In this document: one piece after another, positions 15,791 to 25,223 of the stretch | Position numbering within the stretch: position 1 is the stretch's first letter | How the letters are laid out: every line of letters starts with the position of its first letter | NCBI RefSeq assembly: GCF_004402485.1 | Contig: NZ_SOFG01000004.1 | Location: 124,001-188,000, forward strand | DNA length: 64,000 bases | DNA from: Cryobacterium algoricola | GTDB taxonomy: Bacteria; Actinomycetota; Actinomycetes; Actinomycetales; Microbacteriaceae | Direction: 5' to 3' | The notes under the pieces: model-generated | Seen by the model: the letters and a program-made list of their open reading frames with translations, nothing else | Databases searched by the model: none | Told to the model about the DNA's origin: nothing | Position numbers and translations under genes: made by a program

Positions 15791-17437
15791 CTACGCACGC
15801 ACCCGATTCTGTCGGGTGCGTTCTGCGTTAACCGGGTGAACCGGTCGAACCGGCACCGCGGTCGCACGCCGGCGCGCGTCCCGTCGTGCGGACGGCGCGA
15901 AGACCAGGCAGAAGACGAGCCCCGCGAGGCCGAGTCCGGAGACGAGCCACTCGATTCCCCGGCCGGCCGCCATCGCCGGGGTCACCGTCGTGCTGAGTGG
16001 AACGGTCTGCACCATGGAGCCGGGGACCCAGGTCGGCAGGCTGTCGATCGTGTGGCCGTCCGGCGCGATGATGGCGCTCGAGCCGACCGTCGAGATATTG
16101 ACGACGGTGCGCCCGGCCTCGATCGCGCGCAGCCGGGCGATCGCCAGCTGCTGGACGCTCTCGTCCGTGTGCCCGAAGTCGGCGTTGTTGGTCTGGGCGA
16201 GGATGACCGTCGCCCCGGAGTCGATCATCTGGTGCACGAGCTGGTCGTCGGCGATGTCGAAGCAGATCGCGATGCCGGCCAGGATCCCGTTGACGTCGAA
16301 GACGTTCGGTTGGGTGCCGAGCTGGTAGTCCCGAGAGATCAGGTCGATCAGCTCCGGGGCGAAAGGACGCCAGAAAGCCCGATCAGGCATGTATTCCGCG
16401 AAGGGAACCGGGTGCACTTTGTCATAGAGGGCCGTGACGCCCTCCCCCGCCTTCCAGAGCAGGCTCGTGTTGTAGTACTTGCCATCCCGGTAGGTGATCG
16501 TGCCCGTGATGAGCGGGGCCATCATCGCGCGGCTCACGTAGTCGAGGACGTGTGCGGCGTCCTGCGACCGGGTCGGGTCGATGTCACTGCCGTTCTCCGG
16601 CCACACGACGAAGTCGACCGGATCCCCGACCAGCGGCAGGGTCGCCGAGGTGTGGTCGGAGAGGATCTGCCCCGGCGAGTACTGCGCGAACAGCCCGGCA
16701 TCGGAAGCGCCCTGGACGGCGGCGATCCTGGTCTCCCCCGACTGGGCGATGGAGACGGCGGGCACGACGAGCAGCAGGGCGACGGATGCCGTGAGCACCG
16801 TCAACCGGGCGAGCACTCCCCAGCCGACCTCCCGCAGCAACTGCAGCGCGAGCGCACTGAGCCAGACCATCAGGAAGCTGAGTCCGGACATCCCGACCCA
16901 GGCCACGAGGCCCGCGAACGGGCTCTCCGACTGCGAGATAGCCACGCGCCCCCAGGCGAAGCCGCCGTACGGCCAGACGGCGGAAATCGCCTCACGCGCC
17001 GTCCAGAGGCCGGCAACGACCAACGGGACCATGCCCAGGCGTCCCCAGCGCGTGGGCCACGCCCGCGGGCCGCGGTTCAGAACGACGGCGACGAGCCAGA
17101 GGCCGACGCCGAAGAAGATCGCCTCGAGTCCTCCGAGTGCGAGCCAGGGCACCGGGCCCAGGTAGAGGGTGATCCAGCTGATGTGGATCAGCCAGAACGA
17201 CAGTCCGGCGACCATACCGACGAGAAGGGCAGGCGCCGGGCGGCGACCGAGCAGGGCGAGGAACATCAGCACGACCCCAATAGGCGCCAGGACCCACCAG
17301 GAACGGTCGGGGAAACCGCCGTCGAGGATCGCTCCCGCGGCGGCGGCGAGCACAACGGCCGCCGGGAGGGGCAACCGGAATTCCTCTCGATCCCTAGCCG
17401 TCTCGACGTTGTTCATCGGCACACCAGTCACTCGCAC
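15791..17437 (-). CDS. lnt: Lnt, apolipoprotein N-acyltransferase
   Basis: Up to 548 residues. About seven hydrophobic segments occupy residues 25-225, followed by a nitrilase-type catalytic domain (about 235-480) with Glu in VVWPENGS, Lys in YDKVHPVPF and Cys in AICFDIA. One further transmembrane segment follows, then a basic tail. It acylates the N-terminal Cys of lipoproteins at the outer face of the membrane; two lipoproteins are encoded in this window. The start is uncertain among GTG 17437, 17431 and 17422 and ATG 17416, none with a strong ribosome site. The first GTG is 3 nt beyond the helY stop, so it ends the pafB-to-lnt operon. Confidence 0.93.
   Translation of the reverse strand: MRVTGVPMNNVETARDREEFRLPLPAAVVLAAAAGAILDGGFPDRSWWVLAPIGVVLMFLALLGRRPAPALLVGMVAGLSFWLIHISWITLYLGPVPWLALGGLEAIFFGVGLWLVAVVLNRGPRAWPTRWGRLGMVPLVVAGLWTAREAISAVWPYGGFAWGRVAISQSESPFAGLVAWVGMSGLSFLMVWLSALALQLLREVGWGVLARLTVLTASVALLLVVPAVSIAQSGETRIAAVQGASDAGLFAQYSPGQILSDHTSATLPLVGDPVDFVVWPENGSDIDPTRSQDAAHVLDYVSRAMMAPLITGTITYRDGKYYNTSLLWKAGEGVTALYDKVHPVPFAEYMPDRAFWRPFAPELIDLISRDYQLGTQPNVFDVNGILAGIAICFDIADDQLVHQMIDSGATVILAQTNNADFGHTDESVQQLAIARLRAIEAGRTVVNISTVGSSAIIAPDGHTIDSLPTWVPGSMVQTVPLSTTVTPAMAAGRGIEWLVSGLGLAGLVFCLVFAPSARRDARRRATAVPVRPVHPVNAERTRQNRVRA
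15798..15820. terminator. Hairpin terminator shared by rbpA and lnt
   Basis: A 9-bp stem (CGCACCCGA / TCGGGTGCG) with a 5-nt loop lies 20 nt after the rbpA stop, followed by TTCTGCGTT. The stem lies inside the last codons of the convergent lnt gene (stop at 15791), so coding sequence and terminator overlap. Confidence 0.65.
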
Positions 17438-17440
17438 GGC

Positions 17441-19900
17441 CTAGGCGAACGAGGAGTAGGCGACGATGCCGCGCCGAATGGCGTCGAGCGCGATCCGGGC
17501 GGTCGTGCCGACCGGAGCATCGGCGACGACGGACAGCTGGTCGAGGAGATCGATGGTCTGCTTGGTCCAGCGCACGAAGTCCCCCGCGGCCATCTCGGCC
17601 TCGTCGAGGACGTCGATGAGCGAACCGTCCCTGGCCCACTTCCACATGGCGAGGGAGAGCCCGACCGCGAGCGGGTTGCTGCCCGGCAGCTGGTGGTCGC
17701 GTTCGAGGTCGTCGAGGCGGCTCCAGAGCTCCTGGGTGTCGTGCAGGGCGGCCCGGAACTGTCCCCGGGGCAGGTACCGCTCGTCGATGAGCCCTTCCTC
17801 GCGCCGCGGCTCGAAGACGAGGGCGCAGGCCATCGCGGCGAGTCCGGCCGGGTCGAGGTCGTTCCACAGCCCGCGGCGGAGGGACTCGGCGACGAGCAGG
17901 TCCCTGTCGGCGTAGATCCGCCGAAGGATGAGGCCGCTCTCGCTCAGCGTCACCGCGCCGGCCTGGTCTTCGAGCAGGTAGCCGTAACCGAGCAGGACCT
18001 CGGTGACACGGTCGAAGACGCGCGCGACGGCACCGGTGCGGGTCGTGATCTGTTTCGTGAGCGCATCCGTCTCTCGACGCAGTTTCCACCAGCGCTGCGC
18101 CCAGCGGGCGTGCGACTCGCGTTCGGGACAGTTGTGGCACGGATGCGCGCGGAGCCGTTTGCGAAGGCTCGCGAGTTCGCGTTGGCGACGTTCCTTCGCA
18201 GCGCGGGCGCCGGTCTCCCCCGTGAGCGTCTCGCGCTCGACCTCGGTGAGCCGGCGACGGATCGCCGAGTACTCGGTGAAGTCGCCGAGGTGGCAGACCA
18301 TCGAGGCGGCGAAGCCCGTGAGGGATTCCTCCTGCTGGCGCACGGCCCTGGCCATGTCGACGACGGCGCGGTCGGCCTGGAACTGGGCGAACGAGGATTC
18401 CAGGACCGTGCGGGTGCGGTCACGGCCGAACTGGTCGATCAGGTTCACGGCCATGTTGTACGTCGGCTTGAAGCTCGAGTTGAGCGGGTACGTGCGGCGG
18501 GACGCGAGTGAGGCGACGGTCTGAGGGTCGAGCCCGGAGGCCCACTGGATCACCGAGTGGCCTTCGACGTCGATGCCGCGCCGGCCGGCGCGTCCGGTGA
18601 GCTGGGTGTACTCCCCCGGCGTGATCGGCACGCGGGCCTCGCCGTTGAACTTTTCGAGCTTGTCGAGGACGACGGTTCGCGCGGGCATGTTGATGCCGAG
18701 GGCGAGCGTCTCCGTCGCGAAGACCGCCTTGACGAGCTTCTTCTGGAAGAGCTCCTCGACGACCTCCTTGAAGGCGGGCAGCATGCCGGCGTGGTGGGCG
18801 GCGACGCCGCGTTCGAGGCCATCGAGCCACTCGAAGTAGCCGAGCACGCCGAGGTCCTCGTCGAGCAGGGTGCGGCAGCGTTCGTCCACGATCGCGCGGA
18901 TCTCGGCGCGTTCCGCGGCATCGGTCAGGCGGACACCCGCCCGCAGGACCTGGTTGACCGCCTGGTCGCAGCCGACCCGGCTGAAGATGAAGAAGATCGC
19001 CGGGAGGAGGTGCTTGCCGCCGAGGAGGCGGACGATCTCGGCGCGGTCCATCCTGCCCGGCTCGAAGGTCGACCGTGGGCGTTGCGACCGACCGCGGTTG
19101 CCCCCGCGCCGGTCTCCCTGGCGGTCAGTGACGCCACGACCGGCGCCCTGGGCCAGGCGGACCAGTTCCGGGTTCACCCGGTGGGTTCCAGCGGCTCCCG
19201 TGGAGTCGAACAGGTCGAGCATCTTGCTCTTGACGAGTACGTGCTGTTCGAGGGGCACCGGGCGTTCCTCGGAAACGATGACGTCGGTCTCGCCGCGGAC
19301 GGCCTGCAGCCAGTCGCCGAACTCCTCCGCGTTGGACACGGTCGCGCTCAGCGACACCATCCGCACGTTCTGGGGCAGGTGGATGATGACTTCTTCCCAG
19401 ACGGCGCCGCGGAACCGGTCGGCGAGGAAGTGCACTTCGTCGAGGACCACGAAGGCGAGGTTGGTGAGGAGGTCCGAGTCCGCGTAGAGCATGTTGCGCA
19501 GTACCTCTGTCGTCATGACGACGATGCGGGCCTGCGGGTTCACGTTGGTGTCGCCGGTGAGGAGTCCGACTTCGTCTGCCCCGTACTCGGCGACGAGTTC
19601 CTGGAACTTCTGGTTGCTGAGCGCCTTCATCGGCGCGGTGTAGAAGACCTTCTTGGTCGACTGCTTCATCGCGAGGTAGATCGCGAACTCCGCGATCAGG
19701 GTCTTGCCCGCGCCGGTCGGGGCCGCGACGAGGACGCTGTTGCCGTCCTCGAGCGAGGCGCAGGCGGCGATTTGGAAGGGGTCGAGGTCGAACCGGAGGC
19801 CGGCGCGGAAAGCGGAGAGCCGCGGGCGGCTCGCCCGGTCACGTGCCGCTGCGAAGCGTTCGGCGGGCGTCGGCTCGGCCGGGGTCTGGAGAGAGGTCAT
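17441..19900 (-). CDS. helY: HelY-like Ski2-family DEAD/DEAH RNA helicase
   Basis: An 819-residue ATPase. Walker A is APTGAGKT near residue 60, motif II DEVH, motif III SAT, and motif VI QLTGRAGRRGID. A Gly/Arg-rich insertion lies after motif III. The C-terminal half has the helical DSHCT-type end and a CHNCPERESHARW Cys/His segment that may bind metal. It is homologous to mycobacterial HelY and yeast Ski2/Mtr4, 3'-5' RNA helicases of RNA turnover. It lies 9 nt after tatC, as in mycobacteria. No clear Shine-Dalgarno is visible. Confidence 0.92.
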   Translation of the reverse strand: MTSLQTPAEPTPAERFAAARDRASRPRLSAFRAGLRFDLDPFQIAACASLEDGNSVLVAAPTGAGKTLIAEFAIYLAMKQSTKKVFYTAPMKALSNQKFQELVAEYGADEVGLLTGDTNVNPQARIVVMTTEVLRNMLYADSDLLTNLAFVVLDEVHFLADRFRGAVWEEVIIHLPQNVRMVSLSATVSNAEEFGDWLQAVRGETDVIVSEERPVPLEQHVLVKSKMLDLFDSTGAAGTHRVNPELVRLAQGAGRGVTDRQGDRRGGNRGRSQRPRSTFEPGRMDRAEIVRLLGGKHLLPAIFFIFSRVGCDQAVNQVLRAGVRLTDAAERAEIRAIVDERCRTLLDEDLGVLGYFEWLDGLERGVAAHHAGMLPAFKEVVEELFQKKLVKAVFATETLALGINMPARTVVLDKLEKFNGEARVPITPGEYTQLTGRAGRRGIDVEGHSVIQWASGLDPQTVASLASRRTYPLNSSFKPTYNMAVNLIDQFGRDRTRTVLESSFAQFQADRAVVDMARAVRQQEESLTGFAASMVCHLGDFTEYSAIRRRLTEVERETLTGETGARAAKERRQRELASLRKRLRAHPCHNCPERESHARWAQRWWKLRRETDALTKQITTRTGAVARVFDRVTEVLLGYGYLLEDQAGAVTLSESGLILRRIYADRDLLVAESLRRGLWNDLDPAGLAAMACALVFEPRREEGLIDERYLPRGQFRAALHDTQELWSRLDDLERDHQLPGSNPLAVGLSLAMWKWARDGSLIDVLDEAEMAAGDFVRWTKQTIDLLDQLSVVADAPVGTTARIALDAIRRGIVAYSSFA

Positions 19901-19909
19901 GGGAGACGC

Positions 19910-20716
19910 CTAGAGCGCCAGCTCCTGTTCGAAGGCGAGGGCGCGCCGGGCGGCACGCCGGTCATGCAGGAGGGCGACCCCGTACGCGGCGAAGTACAGC
20001 ACCACCATCGGAATGGCGAGGAGGAACATCGACACGACGTCGGCTGCGGGGGTCGCGATCGCGGTGAAGAGGATGATGACGAGGATGGCGACCCGCCAGG
20101 ACTTGATGATCGACGTCGCGCTGATCACCCCCGCGAAGTTCAGCAGCACGATGAAGACGGGCAGGACGAACGCGATCCCGATCGCGACGACGAGCTTGAG
20201 CACGAAGTCGAAGTAGCTCTGGGCGGTGATGAGCGCGGCATCCTGTGACGGTGCGAAGCCCGTCATGAGCTCGACGACGTGCGGAAGCACGTAGAAGCCG
20301 GCGGCGCAGCCCGCCAGGAACAGCGGCACTGCCGTGAAGAAGAAGCCGAAGGTGTAGCGCTTCTCGGTTCGGGTCAGCCCCGGCATCAGGAAGGCGAAGA
20401 CCTGGTACAGCCACATCGGGCTCGAGATGACGATTCCCACGTAGACGGAGATCTTGAGCTTGAGGTCGAAGGCGCTCGTGATGTCCGGGTAGTTAAGCTG
20501 TGCGCTACGCCCCTGTGCGGACGCGATCGTGTAGATCGGCTCCCTGAGGGCGTTCCAGACGAAATCGGACAGGAAATAGCCGATCACGGCGCCGACGAGG
20601 ATTCCGGCGGCGGCAAGGAACAGGCGTTTCCGCAGCTCGAGAAGGTGCTGTCCGAGGGACATCTTCCCGTCAGGGGCCGTGCGCCGAGTCGTGCGCCGAG
20701 GAGTGCGCCCAGGCAC
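19910..20716 (-). CDS. tatC: TatC, twin-arginine translocase subunit
   Basis: Up to 268 residues with six transmembrane segments. The family N-terminus SLGQHLLELRKRL, the periplasmic region after TM1 (NALREPIYTI, LKLKISVYVG) and FLMPGLTRTEKRY in the first cytoplasmic loop are clear. TatC forms the receptor for twin-arginine signal peptides of folded proteins. The GTG at 20716 gives a basic 18-residue extension; an ATG at 20662 directly before SLGQHL is the alternative. It follows tatA by 5 nt and precedes helY. Confidence 0.95.
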   Translation of the reverse strand: MPGRTPRRTTRRTAPDGKMSLGQHLLELRKRLFLAAAGILVGAVIGYFLSDFVWNALREPIYTIASAQGRSAQLNYPDITSAFDLKLKISVYVGIVISSPMWLYQVFAFLMPGLTRTEKRYTFGFFFTAVPLFLAGCAAGFYVLPHVVELMTGFAPSQDAALITAQSYFDFVLKLVVAIGIAFVLPVFIVLLNFAGVISATSIIKSWRVAILVIILFTAIATPAADVVSMFLLAIPMVVLYFAAYGVALLHDRRAARRALAFEQELAL

Positions 20717-20721
20717 GGAGG

Positions 20722-20943
20722 TTACGGCTTTGTCGTCGGATCGGGCGCGTCGGCTCCCGGGGCGGAGTCCGTCCCGGGTGCGCTCTTCGTCTCAGCGGGC
20801 TCGTCGCTGCGGATCTCGCTCTTGAAGATCTTCATCGACTGGCCAAGACTGCGCGCGAGCGCGGGAAGCTTGGGCGCACCGAAGAGCAACAGAACGATGA
20901 CAAGGATGATCAGGAAGTGCCATCCGGTCAGGTTGTTAAGCAT
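20722..20943 (-). CDS. tatA: TatA, twin-arginine translocase pore subunit
   Basis: A 73-residue protein with one N-terminal transmembrane helix (WHFLIILVIVLLLFG), the hinge FGAPKLPALARSLGQSM and an amphipathic helix, then a short acidic and Pro-rich tail. It forms the Tat conducting element with TatC. Its start overlaps the stop of the upstream small membrane-protein gene by 8 nt, indicating coupling. Confidence 0.95.
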   Translation of the reverse strand: MLNNLTGWHFLIILVIVLLLFGAPKLPALARSLGQSMKIFKSEIRSDEPAETKSAPGTDSAPGADAPDPTTKP

Positions 20944-21298
20944 GAGGGTGTGTCCTCTTCATCGGTGGGTCAGGTCTGACGATCGGACCGTGTTGCAATA
21001 GCTTACCTCTGGCAATCCGACGATCCCGCCGTTCCTGCCTTCGACGTTCCCGAGCGGTGCGTTGCAGGTCGACGGTCCTGGCGAGCTCGTTCCAGTCCGC
21101 GAAGATTGCGGGACGCCGCGGCGGCTCCGTCTCCTCCTCCGGGTCAGCGTCGAGCGCTCCCACGAGGTCACCGAGCGCACCGACGGCATCCGCGAGCACC
21201 ATGAGCTTCCGGAACAGCAGCACGGCGAACCAGGCCAGCATTCCGAGCAGGACAAGCACCAGCCCGGTCCAGATCAGCACCCAGCTCCACCACGGCAT
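20936..21298 (-). CDS. Small membrane protein between pafC and tatA
   Basis: A 120-residue protein: one transmembrane helix (about residues 4-30, WSWVLIWTGLVLVLLGMLAWF), an Ala/Asp/Glu-rich stretch and a strongly basic C-terminal region rich in Arg. It is retained between pafC and tatA in many actinobacteria, but no function is known to me. It starts 3 nt after pafC and overlaps tatA by 8 nt. A role linked to Tat or membrane stress would be speculation. Confidence 0.8.
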   Translation of the reverse strand: MPWWSWVLIWTGLVLVLLGMLAWFAVLLFRKLMVLADAVGALGDLVGALDADPEEETEPPRRPAIFADWNELARTVDLQRTARERRRQERRDRRIARGKLLQHGPIVRPDPPMKRTHPHA

Positions 21299-21301
21299 CG
21301 G

Positions 21302-22312
21302 CTACTCCCCCGGCCCTGCCGCTGCGGCGGATGCCGCAGGCTCCGGATAGCGCGCCGCACCGGCATCCGCCCACGCGCGCACGATCTCGCGAGCGGCAGC
21401 GGGCTCGACGACGGTGACGACCCCGGCGAGACCCGCGACGAGGCGTTTGAGCGCGTGATAGTGCGAGACACGCAGCGTCGCCCTGACCCGGTCACCGGCG
21501 AGTTGCTGGACCGGGCGGCCGGACAGGTAGTCGCCCAGGAGCGGCAGCGCGCCGGCCACGAGCTCGACGACCACGTCGAGATCGGATTCGGAGCCCTGGA
21601 AGAGGGTGTCCGGCAGAATCAGGTCCTCGGTGCGGCTCGTCACGGGGCGATCGGTGGCGGTGAGCGTGCTCATCCGGTCGAGCCGGAAGGTCCGGACGGC
21701 TCCGCGCAGGTGGCACCAGCCGCGCAGGTACCAGTCCCGGTCGACGGATTCGACGCGGAGCGGGTCGACGTAGCGTTCTTCCTGACCGCCGCGGGCGTTC
21801 AGGTAGTCGAACCGGACCTGGACGCCGGTCTGCAGGGCGGACTGGATGACGGAGATCGCCGTTCCCGAAGCGCTCGCGGACACGGCGAGCTGGCTCGGCG
21901 CGGCGGTGGCGCTCCGGGTGAGCTTGGCCATCAGTGATGCGATCGCATCCCGGTCTGCGTTCTCGGGAAGCGAGGAGAGGTACTGCAGGCCGGCGATGAG
22001 CGCGGCCGCCTCGCGTGCGGAGAACCGGGGGGAATCCTCGATCGCCACGAGATGGGTCAGCACGATCGTGTCGTCGGCCTCGAACTGGCCCCACTCGATG
22101 TCGAAGAGATCCCCGGGCAGGTACTGGCTCGTGTCGCCGGGTACCCCGGAGACGGCGATCAGGGTGACCGCGTCGCGTACCCGCTCGGGCGTGACGCCGA
22201 AGTGCGCGGCGACGTCGGTGACGCTGATGCCGTCGTGGTCGATGAGATACGGGACGAGCGAGAGCAGGAAGGTGAGCTTGTCTGGGGCGCCGAGTGGCAC
22301 GCGGGGGCTCAT
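21302..22312 (-). CDS. pafC: PafC, WYL-domain transcriptional regulator
   Basis: A 336-residue protein: N-terminal winged HTH (DGISVTDVAAHFGVTPERVRDAV), a WYL domain in the middle (VQVRFDYLNARG..., RDWYLRGWCHLRG) and a C-terminal WCX region. PafB and PafC together activate the RecA/LexA-independent DNA damage response in mycobacteria, where ssDNA is the proposed signal. Its ATG overlaps the pafB stop (ATGA). The usual neighbours of pafBC include the proteasome genes, which are absent here. Confidence 0.93.
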   Translation of the reverse strand: MSPRVPLGAPDKLTFLLSLVPYLIDHDGISVTDVAAHFGVTPERVRDAVTLIAVSGVPGDTSQYLPGDLFDIEWGQFEADDTIVLTHLVAIEDSPRFSAREAAALIAGLQYLSSLPENADRDAIASLMAKLTRSATAAPSQLAVSASASGTAISVIQSALQTGVQVRFDYLNARGGQEERYVDPLRVESVDRDWYLRGWCHLRGAVRTFRLDRMSTLTATDRPVTSRTEDLILPDTLFQGSESDLDVVVELVAGALPLLGDYLSGRPVQQLAGDRVRATLRVSHYHALKRLVAGLAGVVTVVEPAAAREIVRAWADAGAARYPEPAASAAAAGPGE

Positions 22313-23352
22313 GAGCGAGCCTCGAGCGGCTCGAGGAGTTCGTGGTGTTCGTGGGCATCGCGGACGAGGAGGAGTCGGTCGAGCACGGCGTCCCGGAGGG
22401 CCGGCGGGGAGAGCACGAGCACCTCCGGCCCGAACCCGGCGAGTTCGTCCGCGAGGATGTTCAGGTCGGTGTAGTGCAGGACGAGCGCTCCGGTCGGCTC
22501 GGCACCGGAGGCATCCGCTGCCCGCTTGCCGAGGCGGACGGCGGCATCGGTGCCCGGGAGGACCTCGATCTCAGCGACGTTGGCCGTGAAAAGGGCGTCG
22601 AGTTCGGCGAGGGCGGCCTGGCCGGCATCCGGCCCGGATTCGGGTGCGATCAGGTCCGGGACGACCGTGACCGGTCCGACGATGCGGGAGAGCAGGAAGG
22701 TACGGGTGGCACCGGCGTCGAGGTCGGTGCCGAACAGGTGCCAGCGGCTCTCGTGCTGGACGACGGCGCGCGGCGCCACCTTCCGGCGCCGCGGGGCCGC
22801 CTCGCCCGGCTTCAGGTACAGGAACGAGACCACGTGCGCGCGGTCCATGGCCTTGCTGAGCGGCTCGAAGGAGGCGTCGCGGACCCGGAGGGTCGGGGCA
22901 TACCCGAGCACGGGGTCGCCGTCCGCTCCCCCGAGCGCGTTGAGCTTGGTCAGGGCTCGCCGGGACTCCGCCGAGAGCGAGCCCTCCTTCCAAACGGTCG
23001 CGGCAAGTTTGAGCAGCATCAGTTCGTCGCCGGAGAACGATACGTCCGTCGGAAGTTCGTAGAGGCCCTTGGGGATCCGGTAGCGCAGATTGCGGTTGTT
23101 CCCTGGATCCTCGGGCTGTTCGACGGTCTCGAGCGGGATCCCGAGTTCGCGGATGTCGTCCTTGTCCCGCTCGAACTGCCGTTCCAGGCTCGCATTGTCG
23201 CCGCTGTGCACGTAACGCTGCCGGTAGCCCTGAACAGTCGACAGGATGTCGGCCTTCGTCAGGCCGATTTCGGTCGCTATCAGTGCCAGCACGAGGCTGA
23301 ACAGGCGTTCTTCAACCGTGATGCGGTTGATCGGTTCGGGGGTGGTCGACAC
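22309..23352 (-). CDS. pafB: PafB, WYL-domain transcriptional regulator
   Basis: A 347-residue protein: N-terminal HTH (TVEERLFSLVLALIATEIGLTKADIL), the typical KDDIRELGIPLETVE segment, a WYL domain (ARDRAHVVSFLYLKPG-like region with ESRWHLFGTDLD) and a C-terminal WCX domain. It works as a heterodimer with PafC. The GTG start has TAGACT 6 nt upstream, so transcription probably begins at the start codon; this would be the main promoter of the seven-gene operon down to lnt. Confidence 0.93.
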   Translation of the reverse strand: MSTTPEPINRITVEERLFSLVLALIATEIGLTKADILSTVQGYRQRYVHSGDNASLERQFERDKDDIRELGIPLETVEQPEDPGNNRNLRYRIPKGLYELPTDVSFSGDELMLLKLAATVWKEGSLSAESRRALTKLNALGGADGDPVLGYAPTLRVRDASFEPLSKAMDRAHVVSFLYLKPGEAAPRRRKVAPRAVVQHESRWHLFGTDLDAGATRTFLLSRIVGPVTVVPDLIAPESGPDAGQAALAELDALFTANVAEIEVLPGTDAAVRLGKRAADASGAEPTGALVLHYTDLNILADELAGFGPEVLVLSPPALRDAVLDRLLLVRDAHEHHELLEPLEARS

Positions 23353-23358
23353 GCTGTG

Positions 23359-23364
23359 AGTCTA
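23359..23364 (-). promoter_or_regulatory. -10 hexamer of the pafB-to-lnt operon
   Basis: On the minus strand TAGACT ends 6 nt before the GTG of pafB, predicting a leaderless transcript. No -35 with good match is visible. Confidence 0.5.
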
Positions 23365-23434
23365 ACCGAGCCCCGGTAGCACGCCCGTGTCGAGCAGTGA
23401 GAAGCGGATGCGCCACGTTGCCCGTGTCCCTCGG

Positions 23435-25117
23435 TCAGTCGCGGTTGGGTGGTCCGGTCAGGACCTGATGGGCGCGGTGCCGGTTCGGTGGCCGCCACAA
23501 CCGTTGCGGGTCGATCAACCCCGGAGCCCGCACCTGCGGTGACCCCTTCACCATGCGGATCTCCCACCCCGAGGTGTCGATGGTGTGGTGATGGAACCAG
23601 CAGAGGAGGACCCCGTTGTCGACGTTCGTCGGTCCGTCCTTCGCCCAGGGCTTCACGTGGTGCACTTCGGCCCAGTGCGCGGGGGCTTTGCAGTCGGGGA
23701 TGATGCACCCGCCGTCTCGGGCGGTGATCGCCCGCCGCTGGGCCCGGTTGAAGTAGCGTCGTTCGGGGCCGAGTTTGAGGACCTGGTTGTTCTCGCCGAA
23801 TAACACCCCTTGGAAGCCGCCGTCGCAGATGCGCTGGTGCACCGTCTTGAGCGACACGGGGGCTTCGACCCCGTCGATCCATCCGACCCCGACCCCGGAG
23901 TCGAGGTCCGCGGCGTTCACGTGCACCATCACCGTCGGCGCCGACCCGCCCATCGACGGCGTGTCGTTGTCGCGGGCGGCGTGTTCGAACAGGGCGCGGA
24001 GGATGTCGGCGCGTTTCTCCCCGCTGGTGCGGGTGTCCTGGCGGCGTTCCCGCAGCTCCGCTTCGATCACGTCCAGCTCCGGGCCCGTGCCGGCGCCACT
24101 GTCGGCGTCGCCCGCGGTCTCGGCGCCGGGGATCATCTGCCCCGAGTCCATCAGCGCCTGTTCCTCCTCGGTGGGAAACGCGGGCCGCGCGTGGAAGCTC
24201 AGGAACGCGTCGAAGAGGGTGTTCATCATCCCGAACAGTTCCGGCGTCACGCCGCCCTTGACCGGGTAGAGCCCGTTCTTGAGTTGTCCGAAGCCGATGT
24301 TCGACTTCGCCTCGAACACGTCCTCCTGCGGCAGCACGCCGTCGGGGTCCAGGGCCGCCTGCCATTGCAGCACCATGCCCCGGATCAGGTCCGTGGCCGC
24401 CGGGACCCCCGCGCCGGCGAGGTTCTCGGTCTCCGGGGTGATCCGCCCGGCGGCCGTGGCGACCAGGGCCCGTTCCGCCGTCAGCAGATCGTCCGGGGCC
24501 ACCCGGTGACTGATCGTCTGAAGCCCCGTCACGATCAGCTCCGCGGTCTCCACCCCGATCTCCCCCGCGGTCAGGGCGGCTCCGACCGTCGGGAACAACG
24601 GCGGCGACCAGCCGCTCCCGCCGCCCGGCCGCGGCAACACCGCATCGCCGAGCTTCGTCCTCCGCTTCACCTCCCGGCCCGAGGCCCGAGTCACCCGGGT
24701 GAGTACATCCCACGGGCCCGTGCAGCCCATCTTCCACGCCAACCCATCCCGGCCGAGCACTCGGGCCCGCCGGTCCACATCCGTGGCAGTCTTCACCCGG
24801 GCCGCGTCCACCGCCCGCCCGATCGCCTCGACCGTGCTGAGCGCCGTCACCGCTTCCGTGTCGCTGAGCAGCCCGACCGGGATCGCCGCCAAGGCTTCCG
24901 CGAGAGCCGCCTGCGCCTCGGCGAGCCGGGCGACAGCATCCGCATGAACCGACGGCACAGACCCGGTCAGCCCCTCCGCACCCTCGAAGCCCTCAGCAAT
25001 CGCAACCGAATGAGCCGACTCGACCTGCTGGCGGCCCACCGTGGTGGGCTGGTCTCCCGCGGCCCCGGAATCGGGTGTCTGTGGGGTGTGTGACTGTGGA
25101 TCCGAAGCTCCTGCCAT
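23435..25117 (-). CDS. DUF222/13E12-repeat family HNH endonuclease
   Basis: A 560-residue protein. A helical DUF222 domain spans about residues 60-400 (QAALAEALAAIP, VKTATDVDRRARVLG, VGAALTAGEIGVETAELI) and an HNH domain lies at about 460-520, with CIIPDCKAPAHWAEVHHV, NVDNGVLLCWFHHH and two Cys pairs for structural zinc. The family is often multicopy in actinobacteria (REP13E12 type) and is suspected of mobility; its role is unknown. It is preceded by TAGAAT 6 nt before the ATG, so it has its own promoter. It stands where pafA would be expected upstream of pafB. Confidence 0.88.
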   Translation of the reverse strand: MAGASDPQSHTPQTPDSGAAGDQPTTVGRQQVESAHSVAIAEGFEGAEGLTGSVPSVHADAVARLAEAQAALAEALAAIPVGLLSDTEAVTALSTVEAIGRAVDAARVKTATDVDRRARVLGRDGLAWKMGCTGPWDVLTRVTRASGREVKRRTKLGDAVLPRPGGGSGWSPPLFPTVGAALTAGEIGVETAELIVTGLQTISHRVAPDDLLTAERALVATAAGRITPETENLAGAGVPAATDLIRGMVLQWQAALDPDGVLPQEDVFEAKSNIGFGQLKNGLYPVKGGVTPELFGMMNTLFDAFLSFHARPAFPTEEEQALMDSGQMIPGAETAGDADSGAGTGPELDVIEAELRERRQDTRTSGEKRADILRALFEHAARDNDTPSMGGSAPTVMVHVNAADLDSGVGVGWIDGVEAPVSLKTVHQRICDGGFQGVLFGENNQVLKLGPERRYFNRAQRRAITARDGGCIIPDCKAPAHWAEVHHVKPWAKDGPTNVDNGVLLCWFHHHTIDTSGWEIRMVKGSPQVRAPGLIDPQRLWRPPNRHRAHQVLTGPPNRD

Positions 25118-25223
25118 GCCCCGATTCTACCCCGAATCGAACACGTATGCGAGACTTGTTCACTTTATTTTGGGCTTCTCATCACGAGCTTCAAAGCTGA
25201 AGACGAGTGTGTCCGCACTCGTG

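Noticed and set aside
15836-18511. 891-codon plus-strand frame opposite lnt and helY
   Set aside because: Shadow of two well-supported minus-strand genes; composition is charged and motif-free.
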